A DNA stretch of 64,000 bases from contig JBEKXU010000010.1 in NCBI GenBank assembly GCA_049511715.1, forward strand, positions 32,165 to 96,164. The letters run 5' to 3'. The notes under the pieces were generated by a model. That model saw only the letters and a program-made list of their open reading frames with translations. It had not been told where the DNA came from and ran no database searches. The position numbers were made by a program, and so were the translations under genes. Positions 51,111 to 59,892 of this stretch are shown one piece after another; position 1 is the first letter of the stretch, and each line of letters starts with the position of its first letter. The stretch is from JBEKHT01 sp049511715 (GTDB lineage: Bacteria; Chloroflexota; Anaerolineae; Anaerolineales; RBG-16-64-43).

Positions 51111-51195
51111 TCGCAGCTGAACGGCCGGCGGTCTCCGGCCCTCGACCGGTTGCGAGGGGGACTTGGCCCACCTGGGGAACGGGTCTCAGCCCGCC

Positions 51196-52191
51196 TTAGG
51201 GCTCGCCCAGGCCAGGGAGGCCCGCCGCGGGGCGCGACTGTCGGACGGCACGCAGGATGGAGTCAGCCAGCACCTCGGCCGCAAAGGCGCCGACGATGTT
51301 GACATCCGCCCTTTTTTCGCCCGTGGCCAGGACAAACAGTGTATCGCCGTCAACCATGGTGTGAGCCGGTCGAATGGCGCGCGCAATCCCATCCTGAGCC
51401 ATTTGGGCTACCTTGGTCGCCTGATCCTTGTCGAGCCGGGCGTTCGTCGCCACCACGCCGATGACGGTGTGGCTCCGGCCCGCGAATCCCAGGGAAGTTC
51501 GCCCGACCAGCGTCTTCATGACCTGCAAGGTGTCCGCGAAGTACCCGGGCGACCCCAGCCGCAGGGGGCCGATGTTCCGGGAGCGGGCCCCGGCCAGGAT
51601 CTGTCCGCTGGCGGGATCGACCACATCGCCAAAGGCGTTCACCGCGGTGATGGCTCCGATCACCACCCCCGCTCCGATCTCCAGACTGGACGTGCCGATC
51701 CCGGACTTCATCGCCTGGCCCATGCCGAAGATCTTCCCCACCGTGGCTCCGGTTCCTGCGCCGACATTTCCCTCAGCCGGAGGCTCCGCGCTGGCCGCCT
51801 GACAGGCCCGGTAGCCCATGGCCGCGTCCGGCCGGACGTCGGCCCTGCCGATACCCAAGTCAAACAGGATCGCCGCGGGTACGATGGGAACCCGGGCCAC
51901 GCCCACGTTGAATCCGACCTTGCGCTCCTCCAGGAAGCGCACGACGCCGGTGGCCGCCTCGAGCCCGAAGGCGGACCCGCCGGAGAGGACGACCGCATGC
52001 GCCTTTTGGACCAGATGCAGCGGATGAAGGGCGTCCGTTTCCCGCGTTCCCGGGGCCCCGCCGCGCTGGTCGACCCCCGCGACGGCGCCCCTCTCGCACA
52101 GCACCACCGTGCATCCGGTGAGAGCGTCCTCATCCTGCGCTTGTCCGACGCGGATCCCCGCAACGTCCGTGATCGATCCTGGGCGGTTCAT
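51196..52191 (-). CDS. P1 family (S58, DmpA-like) N-terminal-nucleophile aminopeptidase
   Basis: The 331-residue protein has the DmpA/BapA family opening SITDVAGIRVGQAQDEDALTGCTV, GGSAFGLEAATGVVRFLEE and GNVGAGTGATVGK. Family members autocleave before a Ser or Thr that becomes the nucleophile; here the matching site is probably the Thr in GRSHTVIGVVATNA near residue 250. The substrates are D- or beta-amino-acid peptides in characterised relatives. ATG 52191 is used; the frame extends upstream without homology. coaBC lies 40 bases upstream on the same strand. Confidence 0.9.
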   Translation of the reverse strand: MNRPGSITDVAGIRVGQAQDEDALTGCTVVLCERGAVAGVDQRGGAPGTRETDALHPLHLVQKAHAVVLSGGSAFGLEAATGVVRFLEERKVGFNVGVARVPIVPAAILFDLGIGRADVRPDAAMGYRACQAASAEPPAEGNVGAGTGATVGKIFGMGQAMKSGIGTSSLEIGAGVVIGAITAVNAFGDVVDPASGQILAGARSRNIGPLRLGSPGYFADTLQVMKTLVGRTSLGFAGRSHTVIGVVATNARLDKDQATKVAQMAQDGIARAIRPAHTMVDGDTLFVLATGEKRADVNIVGAFAAEVLADSILRAVRQSRPAAGLPGLGEP

Positions 52192-52231
52192 TCCACCTCC
52201 CCCACTCCATCCGGCTCGGGCCGCGGCGATC

Positions 52232-53449
52232 CTAGGCCAGGAGGACCAGGGCCCGTTCGAGGATACGTTCCGCAACTTCCGCCTTGCTCAGGACGGGCAG
52301 AACCTCCTCCCGTCCGTCCTGGCTGATCAGCGTGACGCGGTTTGTGTCCGTGGCGAATCCAGAATCCGGGGAACTGACATCGTTCGCCACGATCAAGGCA
52401 AGATCCTTTTGCTGCAGCTTCCGCCTGGCGTTCTGGATGAGATTCTCGGTTTCGGCGGCAAAGCCGATGGTTACCTGGGGGTGCCCTGTCCGGCGGCGCT
52501 GATCCGCCAGTTCCAGCAGGATGTCGCGGGTGCGCTCGAGCTCAAAGGCCGGCACGCCCTCCCCTCGCTTGATCTTTTGGTCCTTGACCTGGGCCGGGCG
52601 GAAGTCGGCGACGGCTGCCGCCATCAGCAAGAGGTCCGCTTCCAGGCAGGCCTGGAGGACGGCGTCGGCCATTTCGTTTGCCGTGCGCGCAGGCAAGTGC
52701 GTTGCTCCCGCGGGGGCTTCAAGTGAAACCGGCGCCGAAATAAGAGTCACCTCCGCCCCTGCATCCAGAGCCGCCTGGGCCAGCGCGTAGCCCTGTTTTC
52801 CCGAGGAGCGGTTGGTAATCATTCGCACGGGGTCGAGCGGTTCCTGTGTTCCCCCTGCGGTAACGACCACTTTCCGGCCTCGCAGAGGTCCGCCCCGGGA
52901 CAGCAGGAAGCGGACCCGGCCGAGGATTTCCTTGGGATCCGTCATGCGGCCGATCCCGGTCAGGCCGGAGGCCAGATGTCCCCGCTCCGGCCCGAGGATG
53001 ATCGCGCCTCGCCGCAGGAGAACCTGAAGATTCTCCTGGGTCGCCGGATGATCGAGCATTCCCCCGTCCATGGCGGGCGCGAGAACGAGGGGGCAGCGGC
53101 AGGCCAATGCCGTCAGGGCCAGCAGGTCCTCGCCGGATCCGCTCGCGAGCTTGGCAATGGTGTGGGCCGTGGCTGGAGCTACGAGAAGGAGATCCGCCTG
53201 GCGGGCGAGGCCGATGTGGAGCACGTGAGCTGGCCCGCTCCACAAGTCCGAGTCGGTGTAAGCGGCGCGTCCGGTGACCGACTGAAACGACAAGGGGGTC
53301 ACGAAACGACCCGCGGCTTCAGTGAGCACCGCCTCGACCAGGGCACCGCCCTGGGTCAGCCGGCTGGCCAGATCGACAGCTTTGTAGGCCGCGACGCTGC
53401 CCGAGACGCCGAGGACGATGTGTTTGCCGTTGAGAGGGGAAGGGGACAT
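52232..53449 (-). CDS. coaBC: Phosphopantothenoylcysteine decarboxylase/phosphopantothenate-cysteine ligase
   Basis: The 405-residue bifunctional enzyme makes 4'-phosphopantetheine from phosphopantothenate and cysteine. The N-terminal flavoprotein (CoaC) has VSGSVAAYKAVDL, VAPATAHTIAKLASG and PAMDGGM. The C-terminal ligase (CoaB) has VTAGGTQEPLDPVRMITNRSSGKQG, AAAVADFRP and KIKR. The segment between reads GHLASGLTGIGRM, with Ser where E. coli Dfp has the catalytic Cys158 (ACG). Last gene of the pan/coa operon. Confidence 0.94.
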   Translation of the reverse strand: MSPSPLNGKHIVLGVSGSVAAYKAVDLASRLTQGGALVEAVLTEAAGRFVTPLSFQSVTGRAAYTDSDLWSGPAHVLHIGLARQADLLLVAPATAHTIAKLASGSGEDLLALTALACRCPLVLAPAMDGGMLDHPATQENLQVLLRRGAIILGPERGHLASGLTGIGRMTDPKEILGRVRFLLSRGGPLRGRKVVVTAGGTQEPLDPVRMITNRSSGKQGYALAQAALDAGAEVTLISAPVSLEAPAGATHLPARTANEMADAVLQACLEADLLLMAAAVADFRPAQVKDQKIKRGEGVPAFELERTRDILLELADQRRRTGHPQVTIGFAAETENLIQNARRKLQQKDLALIVANDVSSPDSGFATDTNRVTLISQDGREEVLPVLSKAEVAERILERALVLLA

Positions 53450-53488
53450 CCTTTTTCCTCGCAGGCTCTGCCCGCAGGGGACGGGCGG

Positions 53489-54253
53489 CTAGTGATTCAT
53501 ATCGTAGATCATGCGGAGTCCGTCGAGAGTGAGCCAGGGGGCGACAAACTGGATGACCTTCGTCTCGCTGGCGATCAGCTCCACCAGGCCTCCGGTCCCG
53601 ATGACGCGCATCCCCTCGCCCAGTTCGGCTCGGAACCGGGTCACCAATCCCTCCACCAGGCCGACATAGCCGAACAGCAGCCCGGATTGGAGGGAGTGGA
53701 CGGTATTGCGTCCGATGGGCGAGGGCGGACGAGCAATTTCCACCCGGGGGAGTTTGGCGGTCCGCTCGAAAAGTGCGTCGGCAGCGATGCCGATGCCCGG
53801 GGCCAGGGCTCCGCCCAGATAGTCGCCGGTGGACGAAACGGCGTCAAACGTGGTCGCCGTCCCAAAATCCACAATGCACGCGGGGCCGCCATAAAGACGA
53901 TACGCCGCGGCCGCGTCCACGACGCGGTCGGCGCCGACCGCGTGAGGATCCTCGTAGCGCACCTTGACCCCCGTGCGCACGCCGGCGTCCACGACCAAAG
54001 GCTCACATTTGAGGATGCGCTGGCAGACCTCGACCCACCGACCCGTCAGGGGCGGCACCACGGAGGCGATGGCCGCTCCCTTCACTTCCCCGAAGGGGAT
54101 CCCGGCGTAGGTAAGCAAACCCTGCACGTCCAGCCCGAATTCGTCCGGCATCCTTTCATGGTTGGAGGCCAGGCGCCAGCGAGGCCCCGGCCGTTCTCCT
54201 TCATAGAGACCCAGGGTGATGTTGGTGTTGCCGATGTCAATGCACAGGAGCAC
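53489..54253 (-). CDS. coaX: Type III pantothenate kinase
   Basis: The 254-residue acetate-kinase-superfamily enzyme phosphorylates pantothenate. It has LCIDIGNTNITLGLYEG at the N-terminus, GADRVVDAAAAY near 105, DFGTATTFDAV near 125 and GGALAPGIGIAADALF near 145. GTG 54253 with GGGAGG upstream is chosen over the longer frame. It overlaps panD by 17 bases. Type III kinases are not inhibited by CoA in the characterised cases. Confidence 0.94.
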   Translation of the reverse strand: MLLCIDIGNTNITLGLYEGERPGPRWRLASNHERMPDEFGLDVQGLLTYAGIPFGEVKGAAIASVVPPLTGRWVEVCQRILKCEPLVVDAGVRTGVKVRYEDPHAVGADRVVDAAAAYRLYGGPACIVDFGTATTFDAVSSTGDYLGGALAPGIGIAADALFERTAKLPRVEIARPPSPIGRNTVHSLQSGLLFGYVGLVEGLVTRFRAELGEGMRVIGTGGLVELIASETKVIQFVAPWLTLDGLRMIYDMNH

Positions 54254-54632
54254 GGCGCACCTCCCGAATCTGGTTGCTATCGTCCACAAGGACCACCCGG
54301 GGATGGTATCCGGCAGGCAAGGGCTCGGGAACAAGAACATAGGACATGATGATGATGCGGTCCCCTTGGAATATCAGGTGGGCCGCCGCGCCGTTGACCT
54401 GGATCACCCCCGAGCGATGGGGTGCGGGAAGGACATAGGTTTCGAGGCGGTTTCCGTTCTCCAGATCAACCACCTGGACACGCTCAAACTCGCCGATCCC
54501 CGCCGCCTCCAGAAGGGCCCGGTCGATGGTGATGCTTCCTTCGTAATCCATCGCGGCGGCGGTCACCCGGGCCCGATGAATCTTTCCCCCCAGCAAGGTG
54601 CGCATGATCGGCGGTGTTTTGTCATCCATCAT
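54237..54632 (-). CDS. panD: Aspartate 1-decarboxylase
   Basis: A 131-residue pyruvoyl-dependent enzyme that turns aspartate into beta-alanine. The proenzyme cleavage site is GS in YEGSITID near residue 32, and the following segment IGEFERVQVVDLENGNRLETYV is typical. The protein starts with MMDDKTPPIM before the usual MxRTLLGGKIHRA, so either Met could be used. It overlaps coaX at its 3' end and panC at its 5' end by 11 bases. Confidence 0.96.
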   Translation of the reverse strand: MMDDKTPPIMRTLLGGKIHRARVTAAAMDYEGSITIDRALLEAAGIGEFERVQVVDLENGNRLETYVLPAPHRSGVIQVNGAAAHLIFQGDRIIIMSYVLVPEPLPAGYHPRVVLVDDSNQIREVRRAPVH

Positions 54633-55527
54633 GTGGGATACCCTCTCCTTGGCCTTTTGAGTCCGGAAAGATCACCCCCGTCGACCAGGCTCCTCTTTCG
54701 AGCAGGAAGTTGTCGATGAGTCGGGTCTGTCCCAGTCGAACGGCCAGCGAGAAAAGCCCATCCTGCTCCACGGTCAACAGTTCTTCCAAGGTCTCCGGCT
54801 GGGCGACGGAAACGTACTCCTCGGTCGCCAGGGGTTCCGCCTGCAGGGTCTTGGAAATCTCCGCGCGCAGAAGATCCGCCTCCCGCTGCCCGGCCTGATA
54901 GGCCTGCTGAGCCCGCGTCAAGGCCCGGAACAGAACGCCGGCGGCCCTGCGTTCGTCGGCGGAAAGGTACTGGTTCCGGGAAGACATGGCCAAGCCGTCC
55001 TGCTCGCGGACGGTGGGGCAGGCCATAACCCGCAAAGGGAAATTCAGATCCTGCACCATCCGCCTCACCACCACTACCTGCTGGGCATCCTTTTGGCCGA
55101 AGTAGGCTCGCTGAGGCTGGAAGATCAGGAAGAGCTTGCAGACCACCGTGGCCACCCCTTGGAAATGGTGAGGGCGCGCCCGTCCTTCCAGGGGGCGGGT
55201 GACCTCCTCCACGGTGACATAGGTCTGAAAGCGCGGAGGGTAGACGGCCTCCGGCGAAGGGGCCCAGACGACATCGACTCCCACCGGGTCAAGCAGGGCC
55301 AGGTCCCGGCGCAGATCGCGCGGGTACTTTTGCAAGTCCTCGCCGGGGCCAAACTGAGTGGGGTTGACGAAGATGCTGACCGCAACCGAGGCGCATTCGG
55401 AGCGCGCCCGTCGCGCGAGGGAAAGGTGCCCCTCGTGCAGATAGCCCATCGTGGGCACGAGGCCCAAAGGCTCGGGCAGTTGGCGCCGCAAGTCGAGAAG
55501 CTCCTCAAGCGAAGTCACCAGTCGCAT
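54622..55527 (-). CDS. panC: Pantothenate synthetase
   Basis: The 301-residue enzyme joins pantoate and beta-alanine with ATP. It has the HIGH-like PTMGYLHEGHLSL near residue 25, SIFVNPTQFGPGEDLQKYPR, QKDAQQ near 150 and SSRNQYLS near 185. The length is normal. It is followed by panD (11-base overlap) and preceded by panE 24 bases upstream. Confidence 0.97.
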   Translation of the reverse strand: MRLVTSLEELLDLRRQLPEPLGLVPTMGYLHEGHLSLARRARSECASVAVSIFVNPTQFGPGEDLQKYPRDLRRDLALLDPVGVDVVWAPSPEAVYPPRFQTYVTVEEVTRPLEGRARPHHFQGVATVVCKLFLIFQPQRAYFGQKDAQQVVVVRRMVQDLNFPLRVMACPTVREQDGLAMSSRNQYLSADERRAAGVLFRALTRAQQAYQAGQREADLLRAEISKTLQAEPLATEEYVSVAQPETLEELLTVEQDGLFSLAVRLGQTRLIDNFLLERGAWSTGVIFPDSKGQGEGIPHDG

Positions 55528-55551
55528 GGATTTGAGTTCGCCTCCCCGACG

Positions 55552-56451
55552 CTAAAGGCTGCCGAGAGCCCGAACGAGGCGCCACATCGTGCGGTTGAGC
55601 GGGGCTGCTAGGCCCAGGCTCTCCGCCTGAGCCACTATGGCGCCGTTGATTGCGTCGATTTCCGTGGGCCGATGGCGCTCGATGTCCTGCAACATGGAGG
55701 CGCGGTTCCCGGCGCTGTGCCAGGCGGTCGCTTCGACCTCCGCAAAGAAGTCCGGGTACGGCAAGGCAATGCCGGCCGCCTGAGCCACTCGAGCGGCCTC
55801 CTGGCCCACGGCCTGCATGAGCGAGCGGGCGTCTGGAGATTCCAGCAGCTCGCCATTGGGCCTGTGGAGGAGGGCAGCCAGTGGATTGATCGCCGCGTTG
55901 ACCACCAGTTTTCCCCACAGGAGCGACTCGAGGTTCTCCTCCACACGGACCTCGAACCCGGCCTGGGAGAAGAGCTTGCGGGCGGGCTCGACGCGCCGGT
56001 GAGAGGCCAGAGATACCGAGCCGTTGCCAGCACTCGCGACCTCGCCCGGAGCCAAGAGGGTCGCCCCCAGGGTGGTCACCCCAAGGGCCGTCTTATCCGA
56101 TCCGAAAATCTGTTCCAGCGCCTCGCGGTTGCCCAGCCCATTCTGCAGGGAGAGCGCGAGGCCCGAGGGGGCGAGCGCGATTTCTCCCCGACGGGCCGCC
56201 TCGCGGGTCTGCCAGGCTTTCACCAGCACCAGGACCAGGTCGCTTCCGAGGCACTCCTCGGCTCTGTCCGTAGCCCGGACACGGGCCCGCAGGTCCCGCC
56301 CGGCCTCATGCACCAGGATCCCGTGCTCCCCTATCGCGGCGATCGCCTCGGCCCAGGTTCCCAGCAGGATGATTTCTGCGTGGGCAGCCAGCCGTGCCCC
56401 GAAAAGGCAGGCCATCGCTCCCGTCCCGAGGATGGTCACCCTCACGGTCAC
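55552..56451 (-). CDS. panE: 2-Dehydropantoate 2-reductase
   Basis: The 299-residue NADPH enzyme reduces ketopantoate to pantoate. It has the N-terminal Rossmann GTGAMACLFGARLA, the ALSLQNGLGN segment, the catalytic Lys in WGKLVVNAAINPLAAL near 182 and the C-terminal NRASMLQDIERHRPTEIDAINGAIV region. It sits between panB and panC, so the pathway order is fully represented. Confidence 0.95.
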   Translation of the reverse strand: MTVRVTILGTGAMACLFGARLAAHAEIILLGTWAEAIAAIGEHGILVHEAGRDLRARVRATDRAEECLGSDLVLVLVKAWQTREAARRGEIALAPSGLALSLQNGLGNREALEQIFGSDKTALGVTTLGATLLAPGEVASAGNGSVSLASHRRVEPARKLFSQAGFEVRVEENLESLLWGKLVVNAAINPLAALLHRPNGELLESPDARSLMQAVGQEAARVAQAAGIALPYPDFFAEVEATAWHSAGNRASMLQDIERHRPTEIDAINGAIVAQAESLGLAAPLNRTMWRLVRALGSL

Positions 56452-56485
56452 CCTCCCTCACGGCTTCGGGTCTTGCCCGTGCGGC

Positions 56486-57382
56486 TCACGCGAAATCTCT
56501 CCCGCGCTCCCGCTTCGGCTCTTCCAGGGAAGTCAGCAAGTCCTGCCATTCCGTTTCCGGAAGGTCTACGGTGTGTTCGGGCGCCGGGAAGGTGTGTTTT
56601 TCCACATCCTGTCGGTAGGCCTCGAACGCCTGCACCATTTCCTCGTAGAGTTTCGCGTACTGGCGGACAAACTTGGGGGTGAAGCGATCGAAGAGCCCCA
56701 GCAGATCATGGGTCACCAGGACCTGACCGTCACAATCCGGGCCGGCCCCGATTCCGATGGTAGGAATCGTCAGGCGCTGCGAGATCAGGCCGGCCACCCT
56801 CGCCGGAATGGACTCGAGCACCAGGGCGAAACACCCGCATTCTTGAAGTGCATGGGCATCCTCGAGCAGCCGTTTGGCGGCCTGAGCGGTCCGGCCCTGG
56901 GGCTTGTGGCCGCCAAGCTTGTGAACGGACTGAGGCGTCAGCCCTATGTGCCCCATGACGGGTATCCCCGCTCGGACGATCGCCTGGATGGTGGGGACCA
57001 TCTCTTGCCCGCCTTCCAGCTTGACCGCGCCCATGCCGGCCTCCTGGAGGAATCGGCCGGCATTGCGTACGGCCTCGGGAGGGCTGACTTGATAGGAGAG
57101 AAAGGGCATGTCGCCGATCAGGAGTGCACGCGAGGCACCGCGCGCGACCGCGCGGCAGTGATGCAGCATCTCCTCCATGGTGACTGGGATTGTGGAAGGG
57201 TAGCCGAGCACGACCATTCCCAAGGAATCGCCCACGAGGATCACGTCCAAACCGGCCGCATCGACCGCGCGGGCCGTGGGGTAGTCGTAGGCGGTGAGCA
57301 CGGTGATGAGCTGCCCTTGCTCTTTCTTTCGCGCCAGATCAAGGACGGACACGGGCTTGGGAACCGGGGCCGGGCTGGACAA
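56486..57382 (-). CDS. panB: 3-Methyl-2-oxobutanoate hydroxymethyltransferase
   Basis: The 298-residue TIM-barrel enzyme adds a hydroxymethyl group from methylene-THF to ketoisovalerate. It has LTAYDYPTARAVDAAGLDVILVGDSLGM, GDMPFLSYQ, VKLEGG, PVMGHIGLTPQ and IGIGAGPDCDGQVLV (each in pieces). TTG 57382 is the start; AGGAGG lies 5 bases upstream on the minus strand. First gene of the six-gene operon, with a structured leader. Confidence 0.96.
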   Translation of the reverse strand: MSSPAPVPKPVSVLDLARKKEQGQLITVLTAYDYPTARAVDAAGLDVILVGDSLGMVVLGYPSTIPVTMEEMLHHCRAVARGASRALLIGDMPFLSYQVSPPEAVRNAGRFLQEAGMGAVKLEGGQEMVPTIQAIVRAGIPVMGHIGLTPQSVHKLGGHKPQGRTAQAAKRLLEDAHALQECGCFALVLESIPARVAGLISQRLTIPTIGIGAGPDCDGQVLVTHDLLGLFDRFTPKFVRQYAKLYEEMVQAFEAYRQDVEKHTFPAPEHTVDLPETEWQDLLTSLEEPKRERGRDFA

Positions 57383-57434
57383 GGTAGCCTCCTTCGACCA
57401 AGGTAGACTCCCGCTTGGCGGTCCCTGAAAACAG

Positions 57435-57543
57435 CATCGCCCTCCGAGTCGAGCGAGGGCGGGACAGCTCCTTGCGGAGCCAGACTGAAGGCTTGTCCTG
57501 CCGTCTCGGTCGACGAGCGATCCAAGCGGCTGCCTCCATTATA
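57435..57543 (-). promoter_or_regulatory. Promoter -10 and structured 5' leader of the pantothenate operon (candidate pan RNA motif)
   Basis: On the minus strand TATAAT (57538-57543) lies about 155 bases before the panB TTG. The leader contains two hairpins: GCTCC-GCAA-GGAGC (57467-57480), whose 3' arm continues into TGTCC that can pair with an upstream GGACA, and GCCCTC/GAGGGC (57439-57460). Published pan RNA motifs are hairpins upstream of pantothenate operons, including in Chloroflexota. I cannot confirm the conserved bulged adenosines, so this is a candidate only. Confidence 0.35.
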
Positions 57544-57660
57544 CATCGCCAGGGGAACCGAGCGGAGGCCTTTCGGCTCCTGAGCTAAGAGATCCAGCGG
57601 CCATGCCTCCGGGCTGCGGCTGAGGCCGGAGTCCGGAGGGGCAGCATAGCGCCGCGAATG

Positions 57661-58941
57661 CTAGCTGAGCGGTTGGGCCAGAGGCGGTTCCAGCGCGTTG
57701 ACAACCAGGTCGGCCACGGCGCTGAGCCGAACCCCCAACCCGTAGTGATCGTTGAGATCCCCCAGCTGCAGGCGGCAATTCTCGCAGGCGGCCACAACGA
57801 CCTGGGCCCTGGTCCGGCGGATCTGGTCCGCTTTGGGTTTTCCCCCTTGAAGGCGAAGTTCGTTGTAGTCCGGCTGGGCGACGAGCCCGCCTCCTCCCCC
57901 GCAGCAGTAGGCTTCCGTCCGATTGGGGGTCATTTCCACGAACTTCGCCGCTGCGGCGCGCAGGATCCGGCGCGGCTCCTCGATGACCCCTCCGTTGCGG
58001 GCCATGTTGCACGAGTCGTGGTAGGTCACCGTGTCCGGGTTGGCCTGCGGGTTCAGCTGCAGCCGCCCGGCCGCCAAATACTCATCGGTCTTTTCCACCA
58101 GGCTGGTCACCCGGAAGGGGAAGGACTCTCCGAACCAGTTCGGCGCATCCCAGCGCAGGGCCGCATAGGCGTGGCCGCATTCGGCCAGCACGACCTCTTC
58201 CACCTGCAGTCGCTTGGCTTCCTCGATGATCCGAGCCGCGATTTGCTTGGCTCGGCTCGTGTCGGACAGAAACACGCCGTAATTGGCGGCCTCGAAGATG
58301 CTCAAAGTCCAATCTTCCTTGGCCCGGTGGAAGAGGATCGCCGGAGGCAGGATCGTATGCGTTCCGGACAGTCCGACATAGAGGACTTTGGCCCCCGGCC
58401 GCTCCACGGTGATCCGCGCGCCGGGGTCCCCCACCTTTTCCTGCAGCACTCCTTCGAGGTCGGCCATCTGGCTGAGGAAGACGTCGCGAAAGAACTCGGG
58501 GTTCTTTCCCTTTTCGATAGCCGCATCGGCCAGCATGACCAGGATTTCGGGTGCGGCCCCACTGGCCGTCGCCATGGCGCGAACCGTGCGCATGAGCAGG
58601 GGCGTGTCAACCCCCATCGGACAGTTGAAGGTGCAGCGTCGGCAAAGTGTGCACCGCGTGAAGGCCATCTCCGCGAGCCGGGCCAGTCCTTCTTCGGTGA
58701 GTTTCTCCGCTCCCGTCCATCCAGGCAAGATTCGGGACAGCCAGTCTTTTTCGGCCCGATAGACGCGGCGAAGGGCTTCCCCCCGAGCCGCGGGAACATT
58801 CTCCAGACTCGGATCAGCGAGGAAGTAGTGGCAGGATTCCGCGCAGATTCCGCAGCGGGCACACACTTCCAGGGAGGCGACGAGAGGCTGGGTGAGTTGC
58901 TGCTCCAGCACTTCCAGGGCCGTTGAAGCCAGGGCGCTCAT
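57661..58941 (-). CDS. HdrD/DsrK-like Fe-S oxidoreductase
   Basis: The 426-residue protein has two N-terminal 4Fe-4S motifs, CARCGICAESC near residue 27 and CTLCRRCTFNCP near 97. A C-terminal cysteine-rich CCG-type domain follows (DSC near 322, CCGGGGG near 360, ENC near 400), plus a first, partly degenerate half (ECGHAYAALRW). This layout matches heterodisulfide-reductase D and DsrK/HmcF subunits, which hold an unusual 4Fe-4S cluster for thiol/disulfide chemistry. The start overlaps the stop of the membrane partner by 4 bases. Last gene of the arsR-dsrE-tusA operon. Confidence 0.87.
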   Translation of the reverse strand: MSALASTALEVLEQQLTQPLVASLEVCARCGICAESCHYFLADPSLENVPAARGEALRRVYRAEKDWLSRILPGWTGAEKLTEEGLARLAEMAFTRCTLCRRCTFNCPMGVDTPLLMRTVRAMATASGAAPEILVMLADAAIEKGKNPEFFRDVFLSQMADLEGVLQEKVGDPGARITVERPGAKVLYVGLSGTHTILPPAILFHRAKEDWTLSIFEAANYGVFLSDTSRAKQIAARIIEEAKRLQVEEVVLAECGHAYAALRWDAPNWFGESFPFRVTSLVEKTDEYLAAGRLQLNPQANPDTVTYHDSCNMARNGGVIEEPRRILRAAAAKFVEMTPNRTEAYCCGGGGGLVAQPDYNELRLQGGKPKADQIRRTRAQVVVAACENCRLQLGDLNDHYGLGVRLSAVADLVVNALEPPLAQPLS

Positions 58942-59591
58942 TGGGACGCCTCCCGGGAGGCGAACCCGGCCGAACCGGTTGAGTGCATCGCACCCCGACG
59001 GCCGATGAAGGTCCCGAAAAACCGGCGCGAGAAGAAAAAGTAGATGCAATGCCGGATCTTGCCCAGGGGAACATAGACGAGCATGACCGTTGCCACGAGA
59101 TAGGCCGCGGAGAGAACCCATGGCCAGGCCAGGGCGAGGGCCCACGCGGCCTGAAACAAGGTCACCAGGCCGACCGCCAGGAGATCATCGAAGGTGCTCA
59201 GGGCCCGCAAGTTGGGTTCCAAGCGCCGCATGAGGATGCCGGCAATCCCGAGCAAGGCGCCCAGCCCGGAGACCAGGGCCAGCACGTCGCGAACGGGCCC
59301 GGACCAGGCGGGCCACCAGGGACTGAGGATCACGAGACCAAGGTCCAGGAAGATCACGAGGTGGAAGCCGATGCCGCGCACATAGGAGAGGGCGTGGCGC
59401 CGGGTGCTTTCCTTGGCCCAAGGGGCCATGCCCCACGTGAACGCATAGAGGGTCCCACGGGCCACAGATCCGCGGGGCGTGGCGCGATCGCGAACGAGGG
59501 GAAGCTGAGCTGTCGCCCTCCAGCGCCAGATCAGAGCCGCGGCGGCGAAAGCGAATCCCAACAACGTCACTGCCTGAAAAACCCAGAGCAT
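58938..59591 (-). CDS. Membrane subunit, NarI/DsrM-like cytochrome b type
   Basis: The 217-residue protein has about five hydrophobic segments (LWVFQAVTLLGFAFAAAALIW, GFHLVIFLDLGLVILS, VLALVSGLGALLGIAGILM, LLAVGLVTLFQAAWALALAW and AAYLVATVMLVYVPLGKI). A His in RRHALSYVRGIGFHLVIF and another in KIRHCIYFFF could bind heme. It is shorter than DsrM (~330). With the downstream HdrD-like gene it resembles the DsrMK/HmcEF quinone-interacting pairs. It begins 26 bases after tusA. Confidence 0.75.
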   Translation of the reverse strand: MLWVFQAVTLLGFAFAAAALIWRWRATAQLPLVRDRATPRGSVARGTLYAFTWGMAPWAKESTRRHALSYVRGIGFHLVIFLDLGLVILSPWWPAWSGPVRDVLALVSGLGALLGIAGILMRRLEPNLRALSTFDDLLAVGLVTLFQAAWALALAWPWVLSAAYLVATVMLVYVPLGKIRHCIYFFFSRRFFGTFIGRRGAMHSTGSAGFASREASQ

Positions 59592-59617
59592 AGACCCCTC
59601 TGCCTTTCCAACCGATC

Positions 59618-59863
59618 CTACTTCAGGCGCCTCACCACAAAACGGAACTCTTTGTCGTTCACCTTTTCCATTGTCACGAGCTCGTTCCCGCTACTGCGCG
59701 CCCAGGCCGGGATGTCGGCCACAACCCCTGCGTCCGAGGCCACCGCTTCGATCGTCGCCCCCACGGGGACCGTCTTGATGGCCTGAGAGATCTTGACCAC
59801 AGGCATCGGGCAAAGCAAGCCTTTCAGGTCAAGGTGCGTTTGCGGCTTGGTTTGATCCGTCAT
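59618..59863 (-). CDS. tusA: TusA-family sulfurtransferase
   Basis: An 81-residue sulfur carrier with the family's persulfide Cys in LDLKGLLCPMPVVKISQAI near residue 19 (CPxP motif) and the two-strand/two-helix fold expected for TusA/SirA-like proteins. TusA passes sulfane sulfur to DsrE-type or TusBCD partners. Its neighbours on the minus strand, dsrE-like (30 bases upstream) and the DsrM/K-like pair, fit such a relay. Confidence 0.93.
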   Translation of the reverse strand: MTDQTKPQTHLDLKGLLCPMPVVKISQAIKTVPVGATIEAVASDAGVVADIPAWARSSGNELVTMEKVNDKEFRFVVRRLK

Positions 59864-59892
59864 GATTTTCGCTCCTGGACCGTCTGGGTCCG

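Noticed and set aside
52976..54349. 457-residue plus-strand open frame opposite coaBC and coaX
   Set aside because: Shadow frame with biased composition; the antisense strand carries clear catalytic motifs.
56024..57406. 460-residue plus-strand open frame opposite panE/panB
   Set aside because: No family match visible and fully covered by confident pan genes on the other strand.
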